Of a stretch of 64,000 bases of DNA, positions 1-9,600 are shown piece after piece. Origin of the DNA: Bosea sp. RAC05 (GTDB taxonomy: Bacteria; Pseudomonadota; Alphaproteobacteria; Rhizobiales; Beijerinckiaceae); the NCBI RefSeq assembly GCF_001713455.1, contig NZ_CP016464.1:1660001-1724000 (forward strand), read 5' to 3'. Below the pieces are notes generated by a model. It saw nothing but the letters and a program-made list of their open reading frames with translations, did no database searches and was not told the origin of the DNA. Both the position numbers and the translations under genes were made by a program. Numbering within the stretch: the first letter of the stretch is position 1; each line of letters opens with the position of its first letter.

Positions 1-597
1 CCGGGCGCGCAGGACGCCGACATCGTCGTCGGCGAGGGCCAGTCGATCGGCAACGCCCTGAACTTCGGCGGGCCCTATGTCGGGCTCTTCGCCGCCAAGT
101 CGAAATACATCCGCCAGATGCCGGGCCGGCTCTGCGGCGAGACGGTCGATGCCGCCGGCCAGCGCGGCTTCGTGCTGACGCTCTCGACGCGCGAGCAGCA
201 TATCCGCCGCGACAAGGCGACCTCGAACATCTGCACCAATTCCGGGCTCTGCTGCCTGGCCTTCACCATCCACATGACGCTGCTCGGCCAGGCGGGCCTG
301 GAACGCCTCGCCCAGGTCAACCATGCCAATGCCGTGGCGCTCGCCGACGCGCTGGCCGGCGTGAAGGGCGTCACCGTGCTCAACGAGAGCTTCTTCAACG
401 AGTTCACCGTGAAGCTGCCCAGGCCCGCGGCCGACGTGGTCGAGGCGCTCGCAGCGAAGGGCATTCTCGGCGGCGTCCCGGTCTCGCGCCTGCTGCCGCA
501 GGCGGGGCTCGACGACCTGCTCCTGGTCGCTTCGACCGAAGTCAACACGAACGAGGATCGGGCGGCCTTCGTGGCGGCGCTCGCGGAGGTGCTGTGA
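1..597 (+). CDS. gcvPA: Glycine dehydrogenase (decarboxylating) subunit 1, C-terminal part
   Basis: The frame is open from base 1, so the gene begins upstream of the window and only about the last 198 residues are here. The visible part carries the conserved run ending in [14 protein letters not shown], the MPGRLCGET segment and the [17 protein letters not shown] stretch of the P-protein N-half, which identifies it as the alpha part of a split P-protein. With GcvPB it forms the PLP-dependent decarboxylase of the glycine cleavage system. Its TGA overlaps the ATG of the next gene (TGATG), so the two are probably translationally coupled. Confidence 0.95.
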   Translation, partial: PGAQDADIVVGEGQSIGNALNFGGPYVGLFAAKSKYIRQMPGRLCGETVDAAGQRGFVLTLSTREQHIRRDKATSNICTNSGLCCLAFTIHMTLLGQAGLERLAQVNHANAVALADALAGVKGVTVLNESFFNEFTVKLPRPAADVVEALAAKGILGGVPVSRLLPQAGLDDLLLVASTEVNTNEDRAAFVAALAEVL

Positions 598-2171
598 TGC
601 TGAACCGTCAGGGACGTCCCACCCAGGGCATCGTGTCCGCCCATGAGCCGCATGCGACCTTCACCGGCAACCGCGCGCTGCAGCAGATCGAGCCGCTGAT
701 CTTCGAGATCGGCCATCCGGAGACGACCGGCGTCGACATCGACGCACCCGCGCCATTCAAGTCGCGCCTCGGTGCCCATGCGCGCCAGGGCGAGATCGGC
801 CTGCCCGGCCTCTCCGAGCCCGAGACGATGCGCCACTATGTGCGCCTCAGCCAGAAGAACTACGGCATCGACACCGGGCTCTTCCCGCTCGGTTCCTGCA
901 CGATGAAGCACAATGCCCGCCTCAACGAGAAGACGGCGCGCATGCCCGGTTTCTCCGACGTGCACCCGCTCCAGCCGGTCTCGACCGTGCCGGGCGCGCT
1001 CGAGGTCATGCTCGAGCTCTCGCGCTATCTGATGACGCTGACCGGCATGCCGGCCGTCGCCCTGTCGCCGAAGGCCGGCGCCCATGGCGAGGCCTGCGGC
1101 ATGATGGCGATCAAGGCCGCCATCGCCGCCAAGGGCGAGGGCGCGACCCGCAATGTCGTGCTCGTCCCCGAATCGGCGCATGGCACCAACCCGGCGACCG
1201 CGGCCCTGATCGGTTTCTCGGTGCGCTCCGTCCCGGCGCGCCCGGACGGCACCGTCGCGGTCGAGGACGTCAAGGCCCTGCTCGGCCCCGACATCGCCGC
1301 GATCATGCTGACCAACCCCAACACCTGCGGCATCTTCGAGCCGCAGATCGTCGAGATCGCCGCCGCGATGCATGAGGCCGGCGCGTATTTCTACTGCGAC
1401 GGCGCCAATTTCAACGCCATCGTCGGCAAGGCGCGGCCCGGTGATCTCGGCGTCGACGCCATGCATATCAACCTGCACAAGACCTTCTCGACGCCCCATG
1501 GCGGCGGCGGCCCGGGCTCGGGCCCGGTCGTGCTGTCGGAGCGGCTGGCGCCCTTCGCGCCGGTGCCCTTCATCCATGTCGAGGGCGGTTCGGCCCGCCT
1601 CGTCGAGAACGCCGCCGATGCGCCCGCTGGCAACCAGCCCTTCGGCCGCATGACCGCCTTCCACGGCCAGATGGGCATGTATGTCCGCGCGCTCACCTAC
1701 ATGCTCAGCCATGGTTCGGACGGCATGAAGCAGGCCTCCGAGGATGCGGTTCTGAACGCCAACTACATCCGCGCCGGCCTCTCGGACCTGATGTCGCTGC
1801 CGTTCCCGGACCACCCCTCGATGCACGAGGCGCTGTTCGACGACGAGTGGCTGAAGGGCACCGGCGTCACCACGCTCGACTTCGCCAAGGCGATGATCGA
1901 CGAGGGCTATCACCCGATGACGGTGTATTTCCCGCTGGTCGTCCACGGCGCCATGCTGATCGAGCCGACCGAGTCGGAATCGAAGGCCTCGCTCGACCTC
2001 TTCATCGCGACGCTGCGCGACCTCGCCATGGCCGCGAAGGGCAACGACAAGGTCCGCTTCACCGGCGCCCCGCACCACGCCCCGCTGCGCCGCCTCGACG
2101 AGACCCGGGCCGCGCGACAGCCGGTGCTGAAATGGGTGCCACCGGCGCCGCTGGCGGAGGCGGCGGAGTAG
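597..2171 (+). CDS. gcvPB: Glycine dehydrogenase (decarboxylating) subunit 2
   Basis: This is the C-half (beta part) of the split P-protein, about 524 residues, the usual size. It holds the PLP site: NLHKTFSTPHGGGGPG, where the lysine is the expected Schiff-base residue. The early motif GSCTMKHNARLNE is also typical. The start is set at the ATG overlapping the gcvPA stop; a GTG one codon earlier is possible. With GcvPA, GcvH and GcvT it decarboxylates glycine and transfers the aminomethyl group to the lipoyl arm of GcvH. A hairpin follows the gene. Confidence 0.96.
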   Translation: MLNRQGRPTQGIVSAHEPHATFTGNRALQQIEPLIFEIGHPETTGVDIDAPAPFKSRLGAHARQGEIGLPGLSEPETMRHYVRLSQKNYGIDTGLFPLGSCTMKHNARLNEKTARMPGFSDVHPLQPVSTVPGALEVMLELSRYLMTLTGMPAVALSPKAGAHGEACGMMAIKAAIAAKGEGATRNVVLVPESAHGTNPATAALIGFSVRSVPARPDGTVAVEDVKALLGPDIAAIMLTNPNTCGIFEPQIVEIAAAMHEAGAYFYCDGANFNAIVGKARPGDLGVDAMHINLHKTFSTPHGGGGPGSGPVVLSERLAPFAPVPFIHVEGGSARLVENAADAPAGNQPFGRMTAFHGQMGMYVRALTYMLSHGSDGMKQASEDAVLNANYIRAGLSDLMSLPFPDHPSMHEALFDDEWLKGTGVTTLDFAKAMIDEGYHPMTVYFPLVVHGAMLIEPTESESKASLDLFIATLRDLAMAAKGNDKVRFTGAPHHAPLRRLDETRAARQPVLKWVPPAPLAEAAE

Positions 2172-2184
2172 TCGTTGACGATCA

Positions 2185-2210
2185 TTGCTGGCGGCCCAAG
2201 CCGCCAGCAA
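2185..2210 (+). terminator. Hairpin after gcvPB
   Basis: A perfect 11-bp stem (TTGCTGGCGGC / GCCGCCAGCAA) with a CCAA loop starts 13 bases after the gcvPB stop. There is no clear T run, so it may be a weak intrinsic terminator or an mRNA-protecting hairpin. Confidence 0.6.
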
Positions 2211-2310
2211 CAGTCCGTTACCGAAATCCTCAGCACGCCTTAAGCCTTCCTTGACCATGCGCGAGGGATGCTTCCGCTATGCGTCTGTGACGCTGTGTGG
2301 GATCACGTCC

Positions 2311-3660
2311 ATGTCCGTGCGTTTCGTCAAAGCCTCCGTCGCCGCCCTGGCCCTTCTGCTCGGCGGCGTGGGAGCGCGGGCCAACGAGCCCAGCTACGGC
2401 CCCAACACCTATGACCGCACCCTTGAGGCGCTGATCGCCCATGAGGATATCGCCGTCCGCGGCGGCTGGCCCAAGGTGCCCGCCGGCGTCACCGCGCTGA
2501 AGCCGGACGCTCAGGGGCCCGAGGTCGCGGCGCTGAAGCAGCGCCTGGTGCTGAGCGGCGATCTGCCCACCGACGCGCTGCCGGGTGACGTCTACGACGC
2601 GAACGTCGTCGCGGCCGTGAAGCGCTTCCAGATCCGGCACGGCCTGTCGGATCTCGGCACCGTCGGCCGTCTCACGCTGAAGGCCATGAACACGCCGGTC
2701 GAGGTCCGCCTCAACCAGCTCACAGCCACGCTGGAGCGGCTCAAGGGCAACGGCTTCTCCTTCGCCGAGCGCTATGTCGTGGTCAACATCCCCGGCGCCA
2801 GCGTCGAGGCGGTGGAGAACGGCATGGTCCAGCGCCGCCATCTGGCCATCGTCGGCCGGCCGGACCGGCCGTCGCCGGTGCTTCAGGCCAACATCACCTC
2901 GGTCAATCTCAACCCGACCTGGACGGTGCCGACCTCGATCGTGAAGGCCGACATCATCCCGCACATGCGCAAGGATCCCGGCTTCCTGGCGAAGTCGCAT
3001 ATGCGCCTGCTCGGGGCCGAAAACCGCGAGATCGACCCGGCCACCGTCAACTGGGCGAGCCTGACCGCGCCCTATTTCACCGTGCGGCAGGACCCCGGCC
3101 CCGACAATTCGCTCGGCCAGATGAAGATCGACATGCCCAACACCGAGGCCGTCTATCTCCACGACACGCCGAAGAAGTCCCTCTTCCGCAACGATGTCCG
3201 CTTCAACTCCTCGGGTTGTGCCCGTGTCGAAGGCGTGCGCGATCTCGGCGCCTGGCTGCTCGAAGGCACGGAGTGGACGCCGGCCGCGATCGAGGCCGAG
3301 ATCGCCAAGGGCGAGCGCAAGAACATCCCCCTGAAGAAGTCCGTGCCCGTGGCCTGGGTCTATCTGACCGGCTGGCAGGGGGCCGACGGCATGGTCCAGT
3401 TCCGCGAGGACATCTATGGGCTGGACACGCCGCAGGGCATCGTTACCTCCACCATCCAGCCGCGCAAGCCGAAGGCGAAGGTGATTGGCGCGGGCGAACC
3501 CAAGCCGGCCCCGCGTCTCCCGCCAAGACGGCCGCGAACTGAGACGAAACGGCGTTCGGACCGCTGCTATCGGGCCTACAAGGTCTCCCGGAGCGGCGTC
3601 GTCCCGTGCGGGTCTGGCCTCGTCCGCCTATCCGGGACGATGGGGCCGTTACGCGCATGA
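2311..3660 (+). CDS. L,D-transpeptidase (YkuD family) with peptidoglycan-binding domain
   Basis: An exported cell-wall enzyme of about 449 residues that should make 3-3 cross-links or attach proteins to peptidoglycan in the periplasm. The chosen start gives a clean signal peptide (MSVRFVKASVAALALLLGG, cleavage near ARA-NE); the frame is open further upstream but that part lacks protein-like character. A PG_binding_1-type region at about residues 60-130 precedes the YkuD domain, which shows HDTP and the catalytic Cys/Arg motif SSGCARVEGV. The layout resembles the YcbB/LdtD group. The last ~50 residues are basic and proline-rich and look unconserved, so the true end could be affected by a sequencing slip. 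Confidence 0.88.
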   Translation: MSVRFVKASVAALALLLGGVGARANEPSYGPNTYDRTLEALIAHEDIAVRGGWPKVPAGVTALKPDAQGPEVAALKQRLVLSGDLPTDALPGDVYDANVVAAVKRFQIRHGLSDLGTVGRLTLKAMNTPVEVRLNQLTATLERLKGNGFSFAERYVVVNIPGASVEAVENGMVQRRHLAIVGRPDRPSPVLQANITSVNLNPTWTVPTSIVKADIIPHMRKDPGFLAKSHMRLLGAENREIDPATVNWASLTAPYFTVRQDPGPDNSLGQMKIDMPNTEAVYLHDTPKKSLFRNDVRFNSSGCARVEGVRDLGAWLLEGTEWTPAAIEAEIAKGERKNIPLKKSVPVAWVYLTGWQGADGMVQFREDIYGLDTPQGIVTSTIQPRKPKAKVIGAGEPKPAPRLPPRRPRTETKRRSDRCYRAYKVSRSGVVPCGSGLVRLSGTMGPLRA

Positions 3661-3741
3661 GCCAAGCGAGGGATTGGGAGGCCCGAGCCTCCCGCTTCTG
3701 GCAAGCTCGCTTCGGTCGATCCTCCCCTGGCCACCAAAGCA

Positions 3742-3773
3742 AAACGCCGCGGCCCAGGGGCCACGGCGTTTTC
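3742..3773. terminator. Bidirectional terminator between convergent genes
   Basis: A 14-bp stem with one mismatch (AAAACGCCGCGGCC / GGCCACGGCGTTTT) has A and T tracts at its two ends, between the convergent L,D-transpeptidase and atpF genes. It should serve both strands. A smaller hairpin (GGGAGGC / GCCTCCC) lies at 3676-3693. Confidence 0.8.
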
Positions 3774-3822
3774 GCAAGTCATTGGTCCTGATGGACGTAA
3801 GCGACCCTTCGGCCGCTCCGTC

Positions 3823-4299
3823 TCAGTTGAGCTTGGCCTTGACCTCGTTCAGACCGGCGGCGAACAGCGCGTCGCCGGCCTTGCCACCCACCTGGGAGCG
3901 GATGATCAGCTCGGCCGCCTTGGTCGCCGCTTCGGCGGCCGCGGCGCGAACCTCGGCTTCGGCCTGGCTTTCGGCCAGCGCGATCTTCTCCTCGGCCGAC
4001 TTGGTGCGACGGGCGACGAAGTCGTTCAGCTTGGTCTCGGCCTCGGCGGCGAGGCGCTTGGCCTCCTCGTTCGCGGCGGCGACGATGCTGGCGGCCTCGG
4101 TCTCCGCGGCTTTGCGCTTGGCCTCGTACTCAGCGAGCAGCTTCTCGGCCTCGAGGCGCAGGCGGCGCGCCTCGGCGAGTTCCTGGGCGACCTTCTCGCC
4201 GCGCGCGTCGAGCGCCGCGACGATCGCCTTCGGCACGCCGAAATAGGCCAGGATGGCAAAGAAGATGACGAAGGCGACGCCGACCCAGACGGTATCCAT
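3823..4299 (-). CDS. atpF: F0F1 ATP synthase subunit b
   Basis: 158 residues: one N-terminal membrane helix (VGVAFVIFFAILAYFGVP) followed by a long charged, alanine-rich coiled coil, the peripheral-stalk layout of subunit b. It is the last gene of the minus-strand F0 operon, 12 bases after atpF'. Photosynthetic and many other alphaproteobacteria carry two b-type subunits; this one and its neighbour form that b/b' pair linking F0 to F1. Confidence 0.95.
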   Translation of the reverse strand: MDTVWVGVAFVIFFAILAYFGVPKAIVAALDARGEKVAQELAEARRLRLEAEKLLAEYEAKRKAAETEAASIVAAANEEAKRLAAEAETKLNDFVARRTKSAEEKIALAESQAEAEVRAAAAEAATKAAELIIRSQVGGKAGDALFAAGLNEVKAKLN

Positions 4300-4311
4300 G
4301 ATGTTGTCTCC

Positions 4312-4929
4312 TCAGCCGCGTGCCAGAACCTGATCGACCGCCTCGGACGCCTCGGTGGCGCTCGGGGCCTGGCCGGTCAGCTTCTCGACGATCGCGATCG
4401 CGACCTCGCTGCCGAGCCCGCGCACATTGCTCATGGCGCTGGTCTTGGTGGCGGCGATGGTGGCCTCGGCCGTGGCGAGCTTGGTCGCCAACTCGGCCTC
4501 GACGGCGTGACGGCGCTCATCGGAGGCCTTGGCGCCGGCGTCGCGCGAAGCCTGGGCGATGCCCTGGGCGTTCTTGCGGGCCTCGGTCAGCGCCGCCTCA
4601 TAGGCGAGTGCTGTCTCCTCGGCCTTGGCCTGCATCTTGGCGGCATTGTCGAGATCGCGCGCGATGGTGCCCGCACGCTCCTCGAGGATCGCGCCGACCC
4701 GCGGCAGGGCGATCGTCGACATCAGCCAGTAGAGCGCGCCGAAGGTGATGGCGAGCCAGAACAGCTGACCCGAGAAGGTCGCGACGTCGAAGGGAGGGAA
4801 GGCGGCCTTCTCGCCGCTCAGGGACGGCGCCGCGGCCTGGGCGGCCCCGGCCACGAGCGTGGCCGTCAACCCGGAGGCGACGAAGCCGGCCCAACCTTGC
4901 CTGACGGACCGTGAAGATCGAACCGGCAT
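4312..4929 (-). CDS. atpF': F0F1 ATP synthase subunit b'
   Basis: 205 residues. A basic N-terminus with a hydrophobic stretch and an Ala-rich linker leads into the helix FSGQLFWLAITFGALYWLMS, then the coiled-coil stalk. The longer N-terminal extension ahead of the membrane helix is common in alphaproteobacterial b'. It lies between atpE and atpF and pairs with subunit b in the peripheral stalk. Confidence 0.93.
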   Translation of the reverse strand: MPVRSSRSVRQGWAGFVASGLTATLVAGAAQAAAPSLSGEKAAFPPFDVATFSGQLFWLAITFGALYWLMSTIALPRVGAILEERAGTIARDLDNAAKMQAKAEETALAYEAALTEARKNAQGIAQASRDAGAKASDERRHAVEAELATKLATAEATIAATKTSAMSNVRGLGSEVAIAIVEKLTGQAPSATEASEAVDQVLARG

Positions 4930-5021
4930 GGGCTGCCTTTCAGCGAAGGAAATCGAAAAGTCGCGCCCGGTCCCGCAAGGGGACGCGAGGGCGCGACGGG
5001 AAGGCGGGTGGTCGAAGCGCG

Positions 5022-5249
5022 TCAGACCACGAAGAGCAGGACGAGCGCCACGACGAAGGCGAAGATGCCCAGACCTTCGGCGAGCGCCGCGCCGATGAAG
5101 GCGCGCGGGAACTGGCCGTCGGCCGCCGAGGGGTTGCGCAGCGCGCCCGAGAGGAAGTTGCCGAAGATGGTGCCGACGCCGATGGCGGCGAGGCCCATGC
5201 CGAGCGAGGCGAGGCCAGCGCCGATGTACTTGGCTGCAACGGGATCCAT
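5022..5249 (-). CDS. atpE: F0F1 ATP synthase subunit c
   Basis: 75 residues forming a two-helix hairpin: a glycine-rich first helix ([17 protein letters not shown]) and a second helix with the proton-carrying carboxylate, a glutamate in [11 protein letters not shown]. Proteolipid ring subunit of the membrane rotor. It sits between atpB and atpF' in the conserved order. Confidence 0.97.
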   Translation of the reverse strand: MDPVAAKYIGAGLASLGMGLAAIGVGTIFGNFLSGALRNPSAADGQFPRAFIGAALAEGLGIFAFVVALVLLFVV

Positions 5250-5310
5250 GGTCTTTCTCCAGTGTGAAAAGGTGATGGCGGGTGGGATGGTCTCGCGAAC
5301 TCTGCCTGGC

Positions 5311-6072
5311 TCAGTGGCCGGGGTGCAGAGCGTCGTTGAGATAGACGCAGGTCAGGATCGCGAAGACATAGGCCTGCAGGAAGGCGACGAGGAATTCGAG
5401 CGCGGTCAGCGCCACGGCCAGGAGCAGCGGCAGCGGGGCGATGATCGTCGCGGCGCCGCCGGCGGCGAGCAGGGCGACGACGAAGCCGCCGAACACCTTC
5501 AGCGCGATATGGCCGGCGAGCATGTTGCCAAACAGGCGCAGCGACAGCGAGATCGGCCGCGAGACAAAGGACACCGCCTCGATCAGCACCATGAAGGGCA
5601 GGAGCCAGCCCGGCACGCCCGACGGCACGAAGAGGCCGAAGAAGTGGCTGCCGTGCTTGACGACGCCATAGACCAGCACGGTGCCGATCACGAGGAAGGC
5701 GAAGGCCGCCGTCACGACGATGTGGCTGGTCACGGTGAAGGAGCCCGGGATCATGCCGAGCATGTTGGCGCAGAGCACGAACATGAACAGCGAGAAGACG
5801 AGCGGGAAGAACGTCATCCCTTCCTTGCCCATCACGCCGGTGACGGTGGAGGCGACGAATTCGTAGATCATCTCGGCGAGCGACTGCAGCCGGCCGGGGA
5901 CCACCGACCGCTGGCTCGAGCCGTAGATCATGATCACCGAGATCACGGCGACGATCGCGACCATCAGCAGCGAGGCGTTGGTGAAGGACAGGTCGAGGCC
6001 AAACGGCCGCAAGCCGATGATCGGCTTGATCTCGAATTGGTGGATCGGATCGATTCCGCCGCCAGCCGCCAT
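5311..6072 (-). CDS. atpB: F0F1 ATP synthase subunit a
   Basis: 253 residues, polytopic. It opens with the typical [11 protein letters not shown] segment and includes the conserved helix with the essential arginine ([14 protein letters not shown]) and a C-terminal helix ending in a short tail. It forms the proton half-channels against the c-ring. Second gene of the operon, after atpI. Confidence 0.97.
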   Translation of the reverse strand: MAAGGGIDPIHQFEIKPIIGLRPFGLDLSFTNASLLMVAIVAVISVIMIYGSSQRSVVPGRLQSLAEMIYEFVASTVTGVMGKEGMTFFPLVFSLFMFVLCANMLGMIPGSFTVTSHIVVTAAFAFLVIGTVLVYGVVKHGSHFFGLFVPSGVPGWLLPFMVLIEAVSFVSRPISLSLRLFGNMLAGHIALKVFGGFVVALLAAGGAATIIAPLPLLLAVALTALEFLVAFLQAYVFAILTCVYLNDALHPGH

Positions 6073-6118
6073 GTCGCTTCAGTCCCTTGTCGTGCGGCCT
6101 TGCGGCCACCAGCCTCGG

Positions 6119-6469
6119 TCAGTCTTTCGTCCCGCTGCCCTTCGACCCGGAGGTCGGACGCGAACCGAGCCGATAGACGGAGCGCAGCCCTGCCATGGCC
6201 CCGATCACCAGAAAGATGATCAGCAGGAACGGCGAGGTTCCCAGCCACCGGTCTGCCAGCATCCCGATCAGGGCGCCTGCGATGATGCCGCCTGCGAGAT
6301 CCGTCGCGGCGCGCAAGCCGGAGGACATTGCGCCAGCCATGGCGCCGTCCTCTCCGGCCGGGCTCGCGCCCGGCTTTTCGTTTCCGTCGGCACGCCCGAG
6401 AGCGGCCTTCAGGGAACCCAGTCTTGCGCGCAACTCCGAGTCTGAGGCGTTTTTCTCGGGTTCGGTCAC
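6119..6469 (-). CDS. atpI: AtpI, ATP synthase accessory protein
   Basis: A small membrane protein of 116 residues with a charged N-terminus and two hydrophobic helices (LAGGIIAGALIGMLADRWLG and FLLIIFLVIGAMAGLRSVYR), the AtpI/Atp1 family that helps c-ring assembly or Mg handling. The frame is open to 6667, but the GTG at 6469 is preceded by GGAGGAG at 8 bases, and sequence above it does not look like protein, so the short GTG-start form is preferred. First gene of the F0 operon. Confidence 0.88.
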   Translation of the reverse strand: MTEPEKNASDSELRARLGSLKAALGRADGNEKPGASPAGEDGAMAGAMSSGLRAATDLAGGIIAGALIGMLADRWLGTSPFLLIIFLVIGAMAGLRSVYRLGSRPTSGSKGSGTKD

Positions 6470-6698
6470 GGCAGCAGCTCCTCCATGATCGTGATGGTGC
6501 CACGATCCTGCAAAAAGCCACACGATCCCTGTCCGCGCCCCGCGCATCGAGCCGTCGTCAGCACGGCCTCCTTTATTGCCCGCCCCGGATGCTGTCAAGG
6601 CAGGCCGAAGCGACCTAAGGCATTGGAATACCTGTAAATTCGGAGAAAACCGGCATTCTTGCCGCATTGCGAAGGCGATTGTGGCCTTTTTTCAGCGC

Positions 6699-9600
6699 TC
6701 AGACCGCGTCCCGGATGCGCTCGGCCGTGGCGAGATCGACGGAGACCATCTGGCTGACCCCGCGTTCGGCCATCGTCACGCCGAAGAGCCGGTCCATCCG
6801 CGCCATCGTGATCGGATTGTGGGTGATCAGGATGAAGCGCGTGCGCGTCTCGCGCGCCATCTCGTCGAGCAGGTCGCAGTAGCGCTCGACATTGGCGTCG
6901 TCGAGCGGCGCGTCGACCTCGTCGAGCACGCAGATCGGCGAGGGGTTGGTCAGGAACACCGCGAAGATCAGCGCGGTCGCGGTCAGCGCCTGCTCGCCGC
7001 CCGAGAGCAGGGTCATCACCTGCGTCTTCTTGCCGGGCGGGCGGGCGAAGATCTCGAGCCCGGCATCGAGCGGGTCCTCCGCATCGACCAGCTTGAGCTC
7101 GGCCATGCCGCCGCCGAACAGCACGGAAAAGAGCCGCTGGAACTGGCCGTTGACGATCTCGAAGGCGGCGAGCAGGCGCTCGCGGCCCTCCCGGTTGAGC
7201 GCGCTGATCGCCTGGCGCAGCCGCCGCACCGCCTCGCTGAGATCGTCGCGCTCGGCGGTCAGCCCCTCGCGCTTGCCCCGGATCTCGGTCAGCTCGTCCT
7301 CGGCGCGCAGATTGACGGCGCCGAGCCGCTCGCGCTCGGCCTTGAGGCCGGCGAGCCGCCGCTCGACCTCCTCCTGCGCCGGCGGGGTGTCCCCGGCCTT
7401 CAGCCCGGCGACGGTCGCCAGCCGGTCGAGGCTGGTCTCCAGCCCCTCCTCGATCTGCCGGGCGACATCGGCGACGCGCTGGCGCGCCGCTTCCCGCTTG
7501 GCCTCTGCCGCCGCCCGTGTCTCGCGCGCGCCGGCCAGCCCCTCCAGCGCGATCCGCGCCTGCCGGTCGGCCTCGGCCAGCGCCGCCTCGCCCTGGGCGA
7601 GACGATCGGCCGCGGCACGGCGCTGGCTCTCCGCCTCCTCGATCTCGGCGACGAGCCGGCGCCGCTCGCTCAGGAAGGTGTCGGGCGCCTCCAGCAGCGC
7701 GGCCCGCTCGGCGGTGACCGTCTCGATGCGCCGGCGCGTCTCCTCGGCGGTCTGGCCGCTGCGCGCGGCCCGCTCGCGCCAGGCCCCGGTGTCGGCGGCG
7801 ATCGCCTGGCGGCGCTGGGCGCGCAGTTCCGCCTCGCGCTTCAGTGTCTGCACCCGCGCCCGCGCATCCGATGCCGCGATGCGCCGCTCGCCCAGCGCCA
7901 CGCGCGCCTCGAGCAGCCGGCTTTCGAGTGCGGCGGAGGCCGGAAGCTCGGCCAGCGCCTGGTCCTGCGCGGTGGCATGGGCCGCGGCCTCGGCCATCGT
8001 CTGGCCGAGCCGGCCGATCGCCTCGCTCAGCGCCGACCGTCTCGCGGCGACCTCGCCGGCCTTGCGTTCCGCGGCGGCGAAGCGCTCGCGCGCCTGGTCG
8101 AGCGCGCGGCGGGCCAGCCGCGCCGCCTCGAGCGTCGCCGCCTCGGCCTGGGCCGCGGCCCGGGCCTCGCTGGTCGCGCCGTCCAGCGCCTGCCGGGCGG
8201 TGGCCGCCGCCGCCTGGGCCGCCTGCGCCGCCTGTTCGAGATCGCCGAGGCGGTTCTTCTCGGCGAGCCGGCGGGCGGCGGGGGAGGGCGCCTCGGCCGC
8301 GCCGGTCAGGCCGTCCCAGCGCCAGAGATCGCCCTCGCGCGACACCAGCCGCTGGCCCGGCTGCAGCAGCGCGCGCAGGCGGGGCCCGTCGCCGCGGGCG
8401 ACGACGCCGATCTGGGCGAGGCGCCGCCGCAGGGCCGCCGGTCCGCGCACATGCGCCGCCAGCGGCTCGGCGCCCGCCGGCAGGGCCGGGTCCGTCTCGC
8501 CGCCGCCGGTGTTGAGCCAGTGGCTGGGCGCGGCGGCGTCGGTGGCCGCCTCGAGATCGTCGCCGAGCGCGGCGCCGAGCGCGATCTCGTAGCCCTTCGC
8601 CACGCTGAGGGCTTCCAGCACCGCCGGCCAGCGGTCACCGCTCGCGGGGGCCAGCAGCTTCCGCAGCGTGCCGATCTCGGTGTCGAGCCGCTGGGCGGCG
8701 CGGTCGGCCTCGGCCAGAGGGGCCCGCAGCTGGGTCTCGCGCTCGCGCGACGCGGCCAGCGCCGCCCGCGCGGCCGCGGCCGCGGCATCGGCCTCGCGCA
8801 GCGCAGCCTCTGCCGCCGCGACGGCGCTCTGCAGCGGCTCCAGCGGCAGCGCGGCGCTGCCGGCATCGAGCGCGGCCTGGTCGCGCAGGAGTCGGTCGCG
8901 TTCCTGCTGCGCCCGCGCCTCGCGCTCACGGCCCTCGCGCAGCGCCCGCTCGAGCGCGCCGCGTCGCGCCGCGAGCTCGGACAGCGCGCCCTGCGCGGCG
9001 CCATGGTCCGCCTCCGCCGCCGAAAGCGCGGCCTCCGCCTGTGCCAGCACGGCCGCGGCGGCCTCGGCACTGCCGGCCGAACCCTCGCCCTCGCGGGCCA
9101 GTGCCGCATCCTCCTGCGCCAGCCGCGCCAGGCTCTCGGCGGCGTCGCGCGCGACGCTTTCCTGCCGGCCGAGATCGCCCTGGAGTTCGCTGAGGCGCCG
9201 GTCGAGCTCCTCCGCCCGCTGCCGGGCGCGCCGGTTTTCCGCTTCCAGCTCGTCGAGCCCGCGCTTCAGCCGCACCAGCGCCGCTGCGGCGGCCGCCTCG
9301 CCCTCGCGCAGCCCCGGCAGCCCGTGCGCCGCCACGGCCTGGTGCCGGGCGGCTTCCGCCTGCAGGCCGGTGCGTTCGGCGACGAGGCGCACCGCCGCCT
9401 CCAGCGCCCGTTCGGCCTCCGCTTCCTGGCCGCGCGCCAGATGGTGCGCGATCAGCGCCAGCGTCGCCTCGGCCCGGCGGATGTCGGCGGCGAGGCTGCG
9501 ATAACGCGAGGCCTGCCGCGCCTGCCGCTGCAGCGACTCGATCTGCCCGTCGATCTCGCCCAGCACGTCCTCCAGGCGCGTCAGGTTCTCCTCGGCGCCG

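Noticed and set aside
75..2258. Long minus-strand frame opposite gcvPA-gcvPB
   Set aside because: Arg/His-rich composition without motifs, and full overlap with two clear enzyme genes.
2185..2310. Upstream extension of the L,D-transpeptidase to 2185
   Set aside because: The extra 42 codons begin inside a hairpin and would bury the signal peptide, so the start at 2311 is better.
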